Shown here: piece by piece, positions 23,558 through 33,273 of the stretch | Position numbering within the stretch: position 1 is the first letter of the stretch | Layout of the letters: each line of letters opens with the position of its first letter | Assembly (NCBI GenBank): GCA_018238205.1 | Contig: JABCTV010000013.1 | Coordinates: forward strand, 1-36,293 | DNA from: Candidatus Thorarchaeota archaeon | GTDB lineage: Archaea; Asgardarchaeota; Thorarchaeia; Thorarchaeales; Thorarchaeaceae | Reading direction: 5' to 3' | Length of the DNA stretch: 36,293 nt | Translations under genes and position numbers: made by a program | The notes under the pieces: model-generated | What the model was told of the DNA's origin: nothing | What the model saw: the letters and a program-made list of their open reading frames with translations, nothing else | Database searches by the model: none

Positions 23558-24663
23558 ACTTCTAGAACAATGAGTTCTTTGGGAGAGTAGGTTATAACCT
23601 CAAGACCTTCTTCACGAACGCAAGCGAGGTCTTCAATTCGAATTCCAAACTTCCCCTCAATGTAAATTCCAGGTTCGATACTATGACACATACCTTCGCC
23701 TAGTACTTCTGTACTCCCTCTTACAAGATACGGAGGCTCATGAACCTCAAGCCCAATTCCATGTCCGAGACGGTGAGTGAAATAGTCACCATATCCTTCG
23801 TCTTCAATGACTCGTCTTGCGATACCATCAGCGGTCCCACAATTCATTCCTAAGGATATCTTCTCAATCGCAGTTTCTTCAGCTTTTAGAACAATAGAAT
23901 AAACGCGCTCAATCTCTGCAGTAGGCTCTCCAGCTACACCCACACGTGTCATGTCTGTATTGTACCCATCTACAGAGCACCCACAATCCATTAGAACGAC
24001 ATCGCCTTTTTTCAAAACTCTAGAACCAGAATCTGCATGGGGTAGTGCGCTATTCTCGCCGAACTGAACTGCAGCAAATGTAGGTACTGCACCCTGCCGT
24101 ACAACCTCACGCTGAACTAATTGCTTGACATCCAGTTCAGTCATTCCAAGCTGTGCTTGAGAAAAGGCACCCATAACAGCGTCGTCAATAATATGACCAG
24201 CTTTTTTCATCAGATCAAGTTCATTCTCAGATTTTGAGATTCGCATGCTATCAATCGCAGGAGTAATTGATTGGGCTTTCCTAAAGTTACCAAGAGCTTT
24301 CTCCAGATTCCAGTAGATACCAAGAGGCAGACTATTGTCAAGCAATACTGAGAACTCTGTATCAGATGAACCCAGCGTATCGGCAATCATTGTATACGGG
24401 TCCTCATCTTCAGCCCAAGGTAAGAAATCCTCAATCCATGTATGTGATTTATGATCAGATTCCTCAAAGGAAGGTACGACCATCAAAGGATCTGCTCCAC
24501 GACGAACAAGTAACGCAACAAGACGTTCTCGCATATGATAATCGTATCCAGCCAGATACTGGAAATTTGGAGCAGGTGTTAATAATGCAAAATCTGCACC
24601 AGACTCCTCTAATTTCAGCTGAACCTTGTCCATTCTCCCTCGATATATTGATTCATCGAGCAT
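23554..24663 (-). CDS. Xaa-Pro dipeptidase-like M24 peptidase
   Basis: Creatinase N-terminal domain (about 1-130) followed by a pita-bread metallopeptidase domain. All five metal ligands are visible: Asp in LMDCGCSVDG, Asp in NTDMTRVG, His in HRLGHGIGLEVHEPPYL, Glu in SIEPGIYI and Glu in GIRIEDLA. So it should be an active dinuclear metal peptidase that cleaves Xaa-Pro or a related amide bond in the cytoplasm. 369 residues, typical of archaeal prolidase/PepQ. ATG 24663 opens MLDESIYRGRMDKVQLKLEE; a second ATG 10 codons on is possible. Confidence 0.92.
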   Translation of the reverse strand: MLDESIYRGRMDKVQLKLEESGADFALLTPAPNFQYLAGYDYHMRERLVALLVRRGADPLMVVPSFEESDHKSHTWIEDFLPWAEDEDPYTMIADTLGSSDTEFSVLLDNSLPLGIYWNLEKALGNFRKAQSITPAIDSMRISKSENELDLMKKAGHIIDDAVMGAFSQAQLGMTELDVKQLVQREVVRQGAVPTFAAVQFGENSALPHADSGSRVLKKGDVVLMDCGCSVDGYNTDMTRVGVAGEPTAEIERVYSIVLKAEETAIEKISLGMNCGTADGIARRVIEDEGYGDYFTHRLGHGIGLEVHEPPYLVRGSTEVLGEGMCHSIEPGIYIEGKFGIRIEDLACVREEGLEVITYSPKELIVLEV

Positions 24664-24776
24664 AATTGAATCTTAGAACATGCGCAGATAACAATGACGG
24701 TTTGCTAACCTAGATAGTATGGCAGTTAGAATTAGAGTTAATAGTAGGACCGTCAGCACAAAATATCCAAGGAGTT

Positions 24777-26153
24777 GTGAAAGTGACTGAAGATGCCCCT
24801 GAAATTATTAACGAGCCCAAGCTCCCTGCGAAGGCATTCGTTGTTGGGGCACTTACGCAATTTGCATTAGGACTCCATGCTCCATTCCTCCAGACATATC
24901 TCGTTGATATGCAGAACTACTTGTATGGGGTTAAGAATTTCGCTGAACTAGGCGCATTCAGGAGTGTTGGAAATGTAGCACCAACAGTCCTTCAACCAAT
25001 CTGGGGTGGCGCTTCAGACAAAGTGGGTCATGCGAAAGCGTTTGTTGCATTTGGGACAATGATGGGATTGGTCCTTGTTTACCTGTTCTTGTGGGCAGCA
25101 ACACCCATCGATATGATTGCGTTGTATGCAATCCAGTCGATTCTCTTCAGTATTCAAATCCCAACTTGGTTGTCACTTGTTGGAGGGCTTATGGGGGAGA
25201 AAAATAGAGGTAACGAACTTGGTAAGTTAGGTATTCTTACTAATATTGCATCTTTCTTGGCAACTCTTGCTTCAGGATTTCTAGCAGGAATGCCTGGCAT
25301 TTTGCCATGGTTAAGAACTGCCTTTGGGAGCCTTGGTCCAGTTTTGTTTCCCACAGTCGAAGTCTGGAGAGAGGCGTTCTATCTTCCATTCTTTCTCACT
25401 GCAATATTCGGGATATCTGCATCATTACTCTCACTTGGAATAAAAGAGAAATCACGAACTGATGAGAAACCTAGAAAATTCCCACCTATGCATCGACTGT
25501 TGTCACAGCCAAGTGATTTTCGCAAATTCAGCTTTGTATCTGTCTTCTTCTCTTTCGCTATGTCAATGGCTTGGCCCTTCTTTATTGTCGTACAAAGGGA
25601 TTGGTTAAGTTCGTCAATCTTGGAGATAGCAGTAGCCTCGGCAGTGATGACTGCGTCAATTATCATATTTACTGTCCCATTCGGACGATTGAGTGATCGT
25701 GTGGGACGAAAACCTTTGATTCTAATGGGAAGAATGTCACTATTCGTTGTTCCAATCATGTATGCATTTGCATGGACAATATGGATTGTCTACATTGCCA
25801 ATTTTATTGCAGGATTCACTGTAGCTGCTTCGATGAATGCGATCACTGCTTACATCTATGATGTTGCTCCAGAAGATGAACGAGGTGCACATATTGCAGT
25901 ATTCAACACTTTCACAGGAATTGTATACCTGTCTGGATCATTTATCGCTGGCTTGTTTGGACAAGCTATCCTCATAGCTTTTGGAAGTGAATATCTTTCT
26001 GTGTTCATTATGCTTATCGCAAGTGGAGTGTTACGATTCATTGCATCGTTCTTCTATCTTCTAATTGATGAGCCAAAGGAATATAGTTCAACTCTAAAAC
26101 TCGAATTTAGATCTATTATCCACCGCAGACGACATGATGCAGATCTTGTCTGA
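24777..26153 (+). CDS. Major facilitator superfamily transporter (first gene of MFS-PadR-HAAS operon)
   Basis: 458 residues, about 12 membrane segments, with motif A in the first half (WGGASDKVGHAKA) and a clearer repeat in the second half (FGRLSDRVGRKPLILMGR). The latter is the classical G-R-x-S-D-R-x-G-R-K MFS signature. Helix 11-12 region ends LRFIASFFYLLIDEP. It resembles sugar/drug MFS proteins; the substrate is unknown. The start is GTG 24777 or GTG 24783; GGAG at 24771-24774 fits the second better (8 nt). Its last 20 bp overlap the PadR gene, so transport and regulation are coupled. Confidence 0.87.
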   Translation: MKVTEDAPEIINEPKLPAKAFVVGALTQFALGLHAPFLQTYLVDMQNYLYGVKNFAELGAFRSVGNVAPTVLQPIWGGASDKVGHAKAFVAFGTMMGLVLVYLFLWAATPIDMIALYAIQSILFSIQIPTWLSLVGGLMGEKNRGNELGKLGILTNIASFLATLASGFLAGMPGILPWLRTAFGSLGPVLFPTVEVWREAFYLPFFLTAIFGISASLLSLGIKEKSRTDEKPRKFPPMHRLLSQPSDFRKFSFVSVFFSFAMSMAWPFFIVVQRDWLSSSILEIAVASAVMTASIIIFTVPFGRLSDRVGRKPLILMGRMSLFVVPIMYAFAWTIWIVYIANFIAGFTVAASMNAITAYIYDVAPEDERGAHIAVFNTFTGIVYLSGSFIAGLFGQAILIAFGSEYLSVFIMLIASGVLRFIASFFYLLIDEPKEYSSTLKLEFRSIIHRRRHDADLV

Positions 26154-26574
26154 GACAAACAACCTTAAGGACAGGAATGTATTTTCAGATTCCGAACACC
26201 TGAGAGGATTGCGATCATTGCAGAAAGGACCCACTTTTGAAGACACCTGGCGTATTGAAATCAGAAGAGGTCTTCTTCAATATGCAGTCCTGGCAATCGT
26301 GAAACGCCATGAAAAGGGAATTCATGGTTATGGTATTGCAAAAGAGCTTGAAGAGCGTACGGATGGCCTCCTTCAAGTTAAAGAAGGGACACTCTATCCA
26401 ATTCTCCACAGACTTCGGAAGGAAAGACTACTTAATGTCCATAATGAGAAATCAGAGTCAGGACCTAGAAGGAAGGTATACGTATTGACTGGAGAGGGAG
26501 ATAGAGTATACCGACATCTTACAGTTCTTGTTGGCAATATATTTGAAAAATTGGAGGCACTAAAAAGTGAGTGA
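26134..26574 (+). CDS. PadR family transcriptional regulator
   Basis: Winged helix-turn-helix DNA-binding protein, 146 residues. The domain (about 45-130) has HGYGIAKELEERTDGLLQVK then EGTLYPILHRLRKERLL, the family's signature, followed by the wing RRKVYVLTGEGDRV and a short C-terminal helix. About 40 unusual residues precede it. The gene begins inside the end of the MFS gene and overlaps the next gene by 8 bp. PadR proteins often repress neighbouring transporter genes in response to small molecules; here the MFS gene is the obvious target (inference). Confidence 0.92.
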   Translation: MMQILSETNNLKDRNVFSDSEHLRGLRSLQKGPTFEDTWRIEIRRGLLQYAVLAIVKRHEKGIHGYGIAKELEERTDGLLQVKEGTLYPILHRLRKERLLNVHNEKSESGPRRKVYVLTGEGDRVYRHLTVLVGNIFEKLEALKSE

Positions 26575-27013
26575 TGAGGAAGTAAAACAAATAGTTGAGG
26601 AATTTATCAAGAGGACTTCACGATTGTTGCCAGATAATTTTGAAACTGAAGATCTGCTTGAAGACCTAAAATCACACATCTATGAAGGGTTTAAGCATAA
26701 ACAACAAATTAGACCTTCGGAGCGTCCGGATGTGCTTGTTCAGGAAATCCTCAAAGAACTTGGAACACCAGAAGAAATTGCAGAAGAGTATACACAAGAT
26801 CAAATTCAAGATGTGAAGGCAGAAAACGATGATGACAGATTCCAATACTATATTGTAAGACTTGTAGCAGCCTTTGTTGTTGCAGTACTAGCTGCATGGA
26901 TCGTGTCTATTGTTACCGAGGGAGCAGTCGAATTTTATTTTGCAGTTATTGTTCTGATGGGATTCGCAGTCATTGAGTGGTTTGTCAGAGCAAAACAAAC
27001 CGGAGAATCCTAG
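26567..27013 (+). CDS. HAAS/DUF1700-like membrane protein
   Basis: 148 residues. The N-terminal 85 contain helices with the [14 protein letters not shown] motif typical of HAAS-domain (DUF1700-like) proteins that accompany PadR regulators. Two membrane helices follow (about 100-118 and 122-138), ending in a basic tail. The start is GTG 26567, 10 nt after GGAGG, overlapping the PadR stop. It is known as a frequent PadR partner, probably a membrane sensor or anti-regulator (role inferred). The stop interlocks with that of convergent dnaJ in CTAG. Confidence 0.75.
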   Translation: MSDEEVKQIVEEFIKRTSRLLPDNFETEDLLEDLKSHIYEGFKHKQQIRPSERPDVLVQEILKELGTPEEIAEEYTQDQIQDVKAENDDDRFQYYIVRLVAAFVVAVLAAWIVSIVTEGAVEFYFAVIVLMGFAVIEWFVRAKQTGES

Positions 27014-28062
27014 GTAAAGATGTCAGAATATTTTCTTAGGTATTCTTTCTGATCTTTTGAAAGCTTCTTAGGAATCTGAATCTGCACTCGAACAAGCTGG
27101 TCACCTTTCCTTCCGTCAGATGTGTGCACTCCTTTGCCTTTCATACGGAAGAGAGTACCACCTTCGGTTCCCTTAGAGACCTTCATTTTACTAGAGCCAT
27201 GCATTGTGGGTACTTCTGTTTCGCCACCCGTAACTGCTAATGGAAAGGGAATTTCTTGCTCCAAATAGATATGCAAACCGCGTCGAATAAAGGTATCATG
27301 CGATTCAACAGCAAACATCACAATGAGGTCACCATGGGGTCCTCGGCGCGGTCCAGCATTTCCGCCTCTTTGAATACGTATGCCTTGACCATCCTCTACG
27401 CCAGCAGGAATAGGGATAGGTATCTCGCTCCGTTCATTTTGGAAACCCGACCCTTTGCAAGACTTACATGGAGTCTCAATTCTTTCGCCAGTTCCTCGAC
27501 AAGTAGGACAAGTCTGTGCAACACTCAGAAAGCCCATAGAACGTGCAACTTGACCTTGACCTCCACATGTTGAACAAGTAACGGGAGAACTACCCGCAGC
27601 AGCCCCAGATCCTTTGCATTCTTCACAGTGTATCTTTCTGTTGAATGCAATGTCTTTTTCTGTACCAAAGAAAGCTTCTTCGAATGTAAGATTGATAGAT
27701 AATCGCAAAGTTTGACCCGCTGGCGGACCAGCTCTGCCACGACCACCACGCCTCCCAAATCCTCCGAAACCTCTACCTCCACCGAAGAAGGAACTGAATA
27801 GATCCCCAAAACCGCTCATATCAATTCCTTGAGCATCCGCGGTTCCGTATCTGTCATAACTCGCTCTTTTTTCAGGGTCTCCAATAACATCGTAAGCTGC
27901 ATTGATATCTTTCAGTTTCTCCCCTGCAGCCTCGTCAGGGTTTCGGTCAGGGTGATACTTCTTGGCTAGAGTCCTATAGGCTTTCTTAATCTCATCCTGT
28001 GTTGCTGATTTTTCAACACCAAGTAGATCGTAATAGTTGTCTTCAGCCAAGATGTTCACCAT
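27010..28062 (-). CDS. dnaJ: Chaperone protein DnaJ
   Basis: Hsp40 co-chaperone that delivers clients to DnaK and stimulates its ATPase. J domain at residues 8-75 with HPD in [11 protein letters not shown]; Gly/Phe-rich linker ([12 protein letters not shown]); four CxxCxGxG zinc repeats ([32 protein letters not shown]); then the client-binding C-terminal beta domain. 350 residues, full type-I DnaJ. The start is ATG 28062, or TTG 28050, which has GGTGA 5 nt upstream. It is the last gene of grpE-dnaK-dnaJ, 11 nt after dnaK. Confidence 0.97.
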   Translation of the reverse strand: MVNILAEDNYYDLLGVEKSATQDEIKKAYRTLAKKYHPDRNPDEAAGEKLKDINAAYDVIGDPEKRASYDRYGTADAQGIDMSGFGDLFSSFFGGGRGFGGFGRRGGRGRAGPPAGQTLRLSINLTFEEAFFGTEKDIAFNRKIHCEECKGSGAAAGSSPVTCSTCGGQGQVARSMGFLSVAQTCPTCRGTGERIETPCKSCKGSGFQNERSEIPIPIPAGVEDGQGIRIQRGGNAGPRRGPHGDLIVMFAVESHDTFIRRGLHIYLEQEIPFPLAVTGGETEVPTMHGSSKMKVSKGTEGGTLFRMKGKGVHTSDGRKGDQLVRVQIQIPKKLSKDQKEYLRKYSDIFT

Positions 28063-28073
28063 TTATTCAAGGT

Positions 28074-29963
28074 CTATTCTATGTCCTCAAAATCTACATC
28101 AACGACATCTTCTTCAGAAGTGTCATCTGTTGCAGGTCCAGCTCCTGGTTGAGCACCCATTTGAGAGGGATCAAATCCAGCTGCACCTCCGCCAGGACCA
28201 TCTGGTCCTGCTTGTCCTGCTTGAGCATAAGCCTTCTCTGAGATTTTGTGGATAGTTTGCTGTAAATCATCGGTTCCAGACTTCATCTTAGCATAATCTT
28301 CAGATTCAATAGCAACCTGAACCTCTGCTGATTTTGATTCGAGTTCTTTCTTCAAATCTTCAGGGACTTTGTCCCCAAGATCCTTGATAAGTTTCTGACC
28401 TTGATAGATCATCTGATCAGCTTTGTTCTTTGTTTCAACCTGATCTAGACGTTTAGCATCTTCTTCTGCGTATTTTTCAGCATCCTTGACCATGCGGTTA
28501 ACATCTTCTTCTTCGAGGTTAGTGCTTGCAGTGATTGTAATTGAATGCTCGTTACCTGTAGCAAGGTCTTTCGCTTTGACATTTACAATTCCATTAGCAT
28601 CAATATCAAAAGTGACCTCGATTTGTGGAGTGCTTCTTGGAGCTGGCGGAATTCCAACAAGTTGGAATTTTCCAAGTGTCATGTTATCAGCAGCATGTTT
28701 TCGCTCTCCCTGAACAACATGAATTTCAACAGCGGGTTGATTGTCTGCAGCTGTAGTGAAAATCTTACTCTTTCTTGTTGGAATAGTTGTATTTCTCTCG
28801 ATTAGAGCTGTGGCAATACCACCTAGCGTTTCAATACTTAGAGTAAGTGGAGTCACATCCAACAGTAGAATATCCGTCACATCACCGGCCATGACCCCGG
28901 CCTGAGCAGCAGCGCCCAATGTAACACATTCATCAGGATTGATGCTTTTATCGCCTTCTTGTCCAAAGAGGTCACGAATTATTTTCTGAATCATTGGCAT
29001 TCGTGTTGCTCCACCCACAAGCAGAATTTTGTTGACCTGTTCAGGCTCAAGTTTAGCATCGGATAGTGCTTGACGAATTGGTCCAACTGAAGCATCAACT
29101 AAATCATCTGTCATCTGTTCAAACTTTGAACGTGCAAGGTCCAAATTCAGATGTTTTGGACCACTAGCATCAGCGCTAATGTATGGAAGATTGATGTTGG
29201 TCTGCATGACAGTTGACAATTCGATCTTTGCCTGTTCAGCTGCATCACGAACTCTCTGCATTGCTGACAAGTCACCAGAAAGGTCTACACCACTTTGATT
29301 CTTGAACTCCTTAACCATCCAGTCAATAATCCGCTTATCCCAGTCATCTCCACCTAGCTGAGTGTTTCCGCTGGTTGAGAGTACCTGATAGACTACTTCC
29401 CCATCAACTTCACTAATATCGAGAATAGAAACATCAAAGGTACCACCACCAAGATCATAGACTAGCACCTTCACTTCTTTGCTCTTGTCAAGCCCATAAG
29501 CTAAAGCGGAAGCAGTAGGTTCGTTAACAATTCGTTCGACTTCAAATCCGGCAATTTTTCCTGCGTCTCTAGTAGCTTGTCTCTGGCTATCATTGAAATA
29601 AGCTGGAACTGTTATGACTGCTCTCGTAATGGGTTCACCAAGATATGCTTCAGCATCTCTTTTCATCTTCTTAAGAATCATTGCTGAGATTTCTTGTGGA
29701 GTGTATTCCTTATCGCCAATCTTGACTTTGTAGTCCTGTCCCATCTTTCGTTTGATTGATCGAACAGTACGTTCTGGCATCGATACGGCTTGCCTCTTAG
29801 CAAGCTCACCCACAATTACTTCTCCTTTCGGTGTGATTCCAACAACAGAGGGGGTTAGTCTTTTTCCCTCAGCATTGGGAATTATAGTCGGCTTTCCGCC
29901 TTCCATATAGGCTATGCCGCTATTTGTTGTTCCTAAGTCAATACCTACAATCTTTCCTGCCAT
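28074..29963 (-). CDS. dnaK: Chaperone protein DnaK (Hsp70)
   Basis: ATP-dependent Hsp70. [20 protein letters not shown]-type N-terminus (starts [15 protein letters not shown]), nucleotide-binding motifs [16 protein letters not shown] and [13 protein letters not shown], the linker VLLLD-equivalent [16 protein letters not shown], a substrate-binding domain, and a Gly/Ala-rich tail ending [11 protein letters not shown]. It lacks the about 24-residue insert near residue 80 found in Gram-negative DnaK, as is usual for archaeal and Gram-positive versions. 629 residues. GGTGA, which is also the end of grpE, lies 6 nt before the ATG. DnaK systems in archaea are generally considered acquired from bacteria. 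Confidence 0.98.
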   Translation of the reverse strand: MAGKIVGIDLGTTNSGIAYMEGGKPTIIPNAEGKRLTPSVVGITPKGEVIVGELAKRQAVSMPERTVRSIKRKMGQDYKVKIGDKEYTPQEISAMILKKMKRDAEAYLGEPITRAVITVPAYFNDSQRQATRDAGKIAGFEVERIVNEPTASALAYGLDKSKEVKVLVYDLGGGTFDVSILDISEVDGEVVYQVLSTSGNTQLGGDDWDKRIIDWMVKEFKNQSGVDLSGDLSAMQRVRDAAEQAKIELSTVMQTNINLPYISADASGPKHLNLDLARSKFEQMTDDLVDASVGPIRQALSDAKLEPEQVNKILLVGGATRMPMIQKIIRDLFGQEGDKSINPDECVTLGAAAQAGVMAGDVTDILLLDVTPLTLSIETLGGIATALIERNTTIPTRKSKIFTTAADNQPAVEIHVVQGERKHAADNMTLGKFQLVGIPPAPRSTPQIEVTFDIDANGIVNVKAKDLATGNEHSITITASTNLEEEDVNRMVKDAEKYAEEDAKRLDQVETKNKADQMIYQGQKLIKDLGDKVPEDLKKELESKSAEVQVAIESEDYAKMKSGTDDLQQTIHKISEKAYAQAGQAGPDGPGGGAAGFDPSQMGAQPGAGPATDDTSEEDVVDVDFEDIE

Positions 29964-29965
29964 AA

Positions 29966-30586
29966 TTATTCACCATTTTCATCTTCTTTGATTTCACTTT
30001 CATTGTCATTATCTTCTTGAGCAGAATGAGTTTCATGACGATTTACGCATACTACTGCGGGTCGGAGGACCTTTCCCTTGAGCATGTAACCTCGTTGGTA
30101 TTCCTCGAGGACAACACCATCAGGTTTGTCAAGATCGCTAACCCGATTTACCGCATGCTGGTAATATGGATCGAATACTTTTCCTATTGATTCAATTGGA
30201 CGGACTTCCTCAACATGTAAGGTCTTATCAAATTGTTGCATAATTGCCTCAATACCTTTCTTAGCTGATATTGGGTCCGTTTCAAAATCCATATCTTGTG
30301 CACGAAGAAGATTGTCATAGATATCAAGGAATTTCAGTAGAATTTCCTCACTCGCAAACTTCCTTGCCTCAAAGATGCGGTTATCCATCCGTTTCCGATA
30401 GTTCTCAAATTCAGCCTGTAATCGTTGGAGTTGATCAAAGAGATCCTTTGATTTCTCACATTCTTCATCAAGCTTTGTGGTTAACGGGTCCGGAGTTATT
30501 AGCTCTACTTCTTCTTCAATGTCTAAGAGAACCTCATCAGATACGTCATTGCCTTCGTTCTGCGTTTTGTTGTGCTCTTCATGCAT
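29966..30586 (-). CDS. grpE: Nucleotide exchange factor GrpE
   Basis: Exchange factor that releases ADP from DnaK. Acidic N-terminus (about 1-45), long coiled coil (about 46-110, [18 protein letters not shown]), then the beta domain with [15 protein letters not shown] and [20 protein letters not shown], the family signature. 206 residues, normal size. It is the first gene of the operon; dnaK starts 2 nt after its stop. The leader upstream of ATG 30586 is long and GC-rich with two hairpins (30648-30694), a candidate control element for the operon. The SD is weak. Confidence 0.96.
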   Translation of the reverse strand: MHEEHNKTQNEGNDVSDEVLLDIEEEVELITPDPLTTKLDEECEKSKDLFDQLQRLQAEFENYRKRMDNRIFEARKFASEEILLKFLDIYDNLLRAQDMDFETDPISAKKGIEAIMQQFDKTLHVEEVRPIESIGKVFDPYYQHAVNRVSDLDKPDGVVLEEYQRGYMLKGKVLRPAVVCVNRHETHSAQEDNDNESEIKEDENGE

Positions 30587-30647
30587 TGCGTCTTCACTCT
30601 GCCTACCTTTGTGTGCATTGACTAGCAGTGCTGTACAGAAAGGAAAC

Positions 30648-30694
30648 CGACACGAATGTCGTGCGGGGACTGAATCCTCGACAACAGTTCCCCT
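30648..30694. promoter_or_regulatory. Two adjacent imperfect hairpins in the grpE leader
   Basis: Hairpin 1 (30648-30667): CCG + CACGA pairing with TCGTG + CGG, loop ATG, one bulged A. Hairpin 2 (30666-30694): GGGGA + CTG pairing with CAG + TCCCC, one bulged T, 12-nt loop. They share two bases, so they compete. They lie 62-108 nt before grpE, downstream of a TATA-like stretch (about 30716-30735), so they would be in its 5' leader. Confidence 0.4.
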
Positions 30695-30804
30695 TGGTGA
30701 CTCGGGCGAAACCTAAATTTAACAATAAAAAACCTTTCGACAGAGGAAATCAACTATTGTACACTAGCCAAAAATAGAAAACATCTTCTAGGGGTTAACA
30801 TTAC

Positions 30805-31563
30805 TTGGAAATCAACATGTCGTTCAATGCTGAAATTAAGAAGGCAAAGGAACTTGTAATCAATGCAGATAAGATCTCAGCCTTCACAGGGGCGGGTATC
30901 AGCGTGGACTCTGGGATTCCAGATTTTAGATCTGAGGGAGGGCTCTGGAAGAGATACGACCCCTTGGAACATGCAACTCTTGAAAGCTTCATGAGGGATC
31001 CGACTAAATTCTGGACAATGGGACGGGAGTTGGCAGAAACAATCATCAAAGCTGAACCCAACGCTGCGCATTTAGCTTTGGTGAAATTAGAGACTCAGAG
31101 AAAATTAACCGGGGTTATTACTCAAAATATAGATAATCTACACCAATCAGCCGGTAACAAGATAGTCATCGAGTTACACGGCAACTATCTGTGTGCACAT
31201 TGTATTGAATGTAAAACCGAATATTTTGAGAAGAAGGTCCATGAGAGTGTTGCACTAGGAGAAATTCCTCCAAAATGTGAGAAGTGTGGAGGTATCTTGA
31301 AATCAGAGGCAATTCTTTTCGGAGAACCGCTACCTAAAGAGCCAATGGCGAAGGCTGTAGAGTTGTGTCGCAATACTGATTTGATGATAGTGATTGGAAC
31401 TAGCCTGACAGTATACCCTGCAGCATTTCTACCTCAACTTGCAAAGAATGCTGGTGCAAAGGTCATTCTGATTAGTCTTGAAGGAACAAACAAGGATGAT
31501 GTAGCTGATGTTGTACTAAGAGGAAGGGCTACTGAGATTCTTCCGATGATCACTGATTTCTAG
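30805..31563 (+). CDS. NAD-dependent protein deacylase, Sir2 family
   Basis: Sirtuin that removes acyl groups from lysines using NAD+. Motifs: FTGAGISVDSGIPDFRSEGG (NAD site), TQNIDNLHQSAG, catalytic His in IELHGN, a zinc module with CAHC and CEKCGG separated by about 40 residues, and VIGTSLTVYPAA. About 252 residues, a complete single-domain archaeal sirtuin. The start is TTG 30805 (AGGGGT about 10 nt upstream) or ATG 30817, which could be leaderless. It probably acts on acetylated proteins such as chromatin proteins or metabolic enzymes (inference from family). The stop interlocks with the convergent membrane protein in CTAG. Confidence 0.95.
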   Translation: MEINMSFNAEIKKAKELVINADKISAFTGAGISVDSGIPDFRSEGGLWKRYDPLEHATLESFMRDPTKFWTMGRELAETIIKAEPNAAHLALVKLETQRKLTGVITQNIDNLHQSAGNKIVIELHGNYLCAHCIECKTEYFEKKVHESVALGEIPPKCEKCGGILKSEAILFGEPLPKEPMAKAVELCRNTDLMIVIGTSLTVYPAAFLPQLAKNAGAKVILISLEGTNKDDVADVVLRGRATEILPMITDF

Positions 31564-31892
31564 ATTATAGGAAAATATAACCAAGAATATGCTGCCAATC
31601 CTCCAGGGATTACTATCACTGACAAGAAAATTGTTAGAACACCAAGCAGGTAGTAATTATTATCCATCATCCAAAGACCCAGATATGAAAATCCATAAGA
31701 TATCACACAAGCAGTGAATCCAAGAACTATTACTGGGGCTAATGGCAATGCAATGCCAAGGAATCCTCCCACTTGGGTCCAAAAAGGCCCACCAATAGTG
31801 ATGAGCACAAAGACTCCTCGAACGAAGAGAAAAGAGATTATAGATACGAAGATACCTATCTGTGAAAATGAGATACGTGCGGGTAGACTCAT
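31560..31892 (-). CDS. Small three-helix membrane protein
   Basis: 110 residues with about three hydrophobic helices (roughly 12-33, 46-72 and 80-104) and few charges. ATG 31892 gives MSLPARISFSQIGIFVSIIS. It is convergent with the sirtuin, sharing a CTAG of stop codons, and divergent from the CitG-like gene at 31988. No recognised family or role. Confidence 0.6.
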   Translation of the reverse strand: MSLPARISFSQIGIFVSIISFLFVRGVFVLITIGGPFWTQVGGFLGIALPLAPVIVLGFTACVISYGFSYLGLWMMDNNYYLLGVLTIFLSVIVIPGGLAAYSWLYFPII

Positions 31893-31987
31893 AATGTATT
31901 CAAGGCTTTGATAGATAATCAGCTATTTACACTTTTTCAGTAGATTGACCATACTCCTTAAACGGTCCAAATCACATTTGTAAAATA

Positions 31988-32953
31988 ATGTGCGATATTA
32001 TCTGGAAAATCGTTGGGCTAGGGCAATTGTCTCTACTATTGGAAGCAAGCTCTCCAAAGCCAGGAAACGTAAACAGAACTGCATGTTTTTCAGATATGGA
32101 CTACAGAAATTTTCTAGCTAGCGCATCACTACTCTCGAGGGGATTATATGAGAGTGCAACAAAGGGTGTTGCATTAGCTCAGGGAAACATTGAACCATCC
32201 GAAGTAGGTCTGGGTGAATTAATACACATCTGTGCAAAGGATTCACTTACTGGATTAAATCAAAAAAATACAATCTTTGGATCGATTCTACTTTATGTGC
32301 CGCTAACAGTTGCTATGGCAGCAAGTCTTACTGAAGCACCCCGATTCTCAGTTAAACGAATTCGCCAATATTGCCAGACTATCATAGACCATACCACAGT
32401 AGTAGATGCAACCAAGCTCTACCAAACCTTCAAACTTACTCGACCAGGAGGGAGAATGATAAAAGAAGATTCAGAATGGTCAGACCTTCATCGCCGCTAT
32501 GATTTTGACAATCCAAAGGCAATAGAGAATCTTGTTGAAGATAATGTAAGTTTAGCAGACCTATTCAACATGTCATCTCAAGTTGACGAAATAAGTAATG
32601 AGTGGTCCAATGGGTTCCAGAGAATTCTTGGTGATGTACTCCCGTACTTGAGCAATGTATCAACTCAGTTGGAGGATCTCGAAGAAGGCATTGTCCGCTC
32701 TTTTGTCTGGCTGTTAGCCCAAAGGCCAGATGGTCTGATAGTGAAGAAAGCAGGAAGAAAACGTGCAAAGGAAATTCAATTACTCGCACAAACGACAATG
32801 AAAAACTGGTCTGAGGAAGAGGGTTCAGAAAGTCTGATAGTCAGTTTGGATAAAATCCTGCGTGAAGAGGGTAATCTATTGAATCCGGGAACGACTGCAG
32901 ATATTGTATCAGCTGCAACATTCTGCAGATTAGTATCTATGACATATCCCTAA
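31988..32953 (+). CDS. CitG/MdcB-like triphosphoribosyl-dephospho-CoA synthase family protein
   Basis: 321 residues, helical, matching the CitG family: the start block LSLLLEASSPKPGNVNRTA, TIFGSILLYVPLTVAMA, LTRPGGRM, DSLV-like helices, and the C-terminal LNPGTTADIVSAATFCRL (the N-P-G-T-x-A-D-L block). In bacteria these enzymes make the prosthetic group of citrate lyase or malonate decarboxylase. Neither enzyme is in this window, so the archaeal role is open. ATG 31988 has no SD, and CTTAAAC about 30 nt upstream suggests a leaderless message. It ends 2 nt before a convergent small gene. Confidence 0.82.
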   Translation: MCDIIWKIVGLGQLSLLLEASSPKPGNVNRTACFSDMDYRNFLASASLLSRGLYESATKGVALAQGNIEPSEVGLGELIHICAKDSLTGLNQKNTIFGSILLYVPLTVAMAASLTEAPRFSVKRIRQYCQTIIDHTTVVDATKLYQTFKLTRPGGRMIKEDSEWSDLHRRYDFDNPKAIENLVEDNVSLADLFNMSSQVDEISNEWSNGFQRILGDVLPYLSNVSTQLEDLEEGIVRSFVWLLAQRPDGLIVKKAGRKRAKEIQLLAQTTMKNWSEEEGSESLIVSLDKILREEGNLLNPGTTADIVSAATFCRLVSMTYP

Positions 32954-32955
32954 AT

Positions 32956-33141
32956 CTAACCTAGGACACCACTGAAAATAATTATTGAAAGAACGAATAA
33001 AAGTATTGCAGAAGGTAGCAGCATTATTTTCCCTTCATTTCGCTTTACTAGTCGGACTTCTTTGTCAGGACCAAGATAGAAACCCAATAGGAGAAGACCT
33101 CCCAATAATATCAAAAAAATCACAAGTCCTTCGTGAGCCAT
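32956..33141 (-). CDS. Small two-helix membrane protein
   Basis: 61 residues: MAHEGLVIFLILLGGLLLL starts the first helix, a charged middle (DKEVRLVKRNEGK) follows, and then a second helix ends IIIFSGVLG. The frame is open to 33186, but ATG 33141 begins exactly at the first helix. GGTTAG upstream is a weak SD. No family recognised. It lies 2 nt from the end of the convergent CitG-like gene. Confidence 0.55.
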   Translation of the reverse strand: MAHEGLVIFLILLGGLLLLGFYLGPDKEVRLVKRNEGKIMLLPSAILLFVLSIIIFSGVLG

Positions 33142-33273
33142 AGCTAACCATCTATATTCTAATCGTAAGTTCAATGATATTAACATAGCGTCAGTTTGTG
33201 AGAATACTGAATAATGAGTGGATTATTGAAATACCTATGAAATGCAGAAACTGAAAGTGAAGGATATGAGAGG

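Noticed and set aside
30601-30720. Possible tRNA or other known RNA in the GC-rich block before grpE
   Set aside because: No T-arm or cloverleaf could be formed; kept only as a structured leader.
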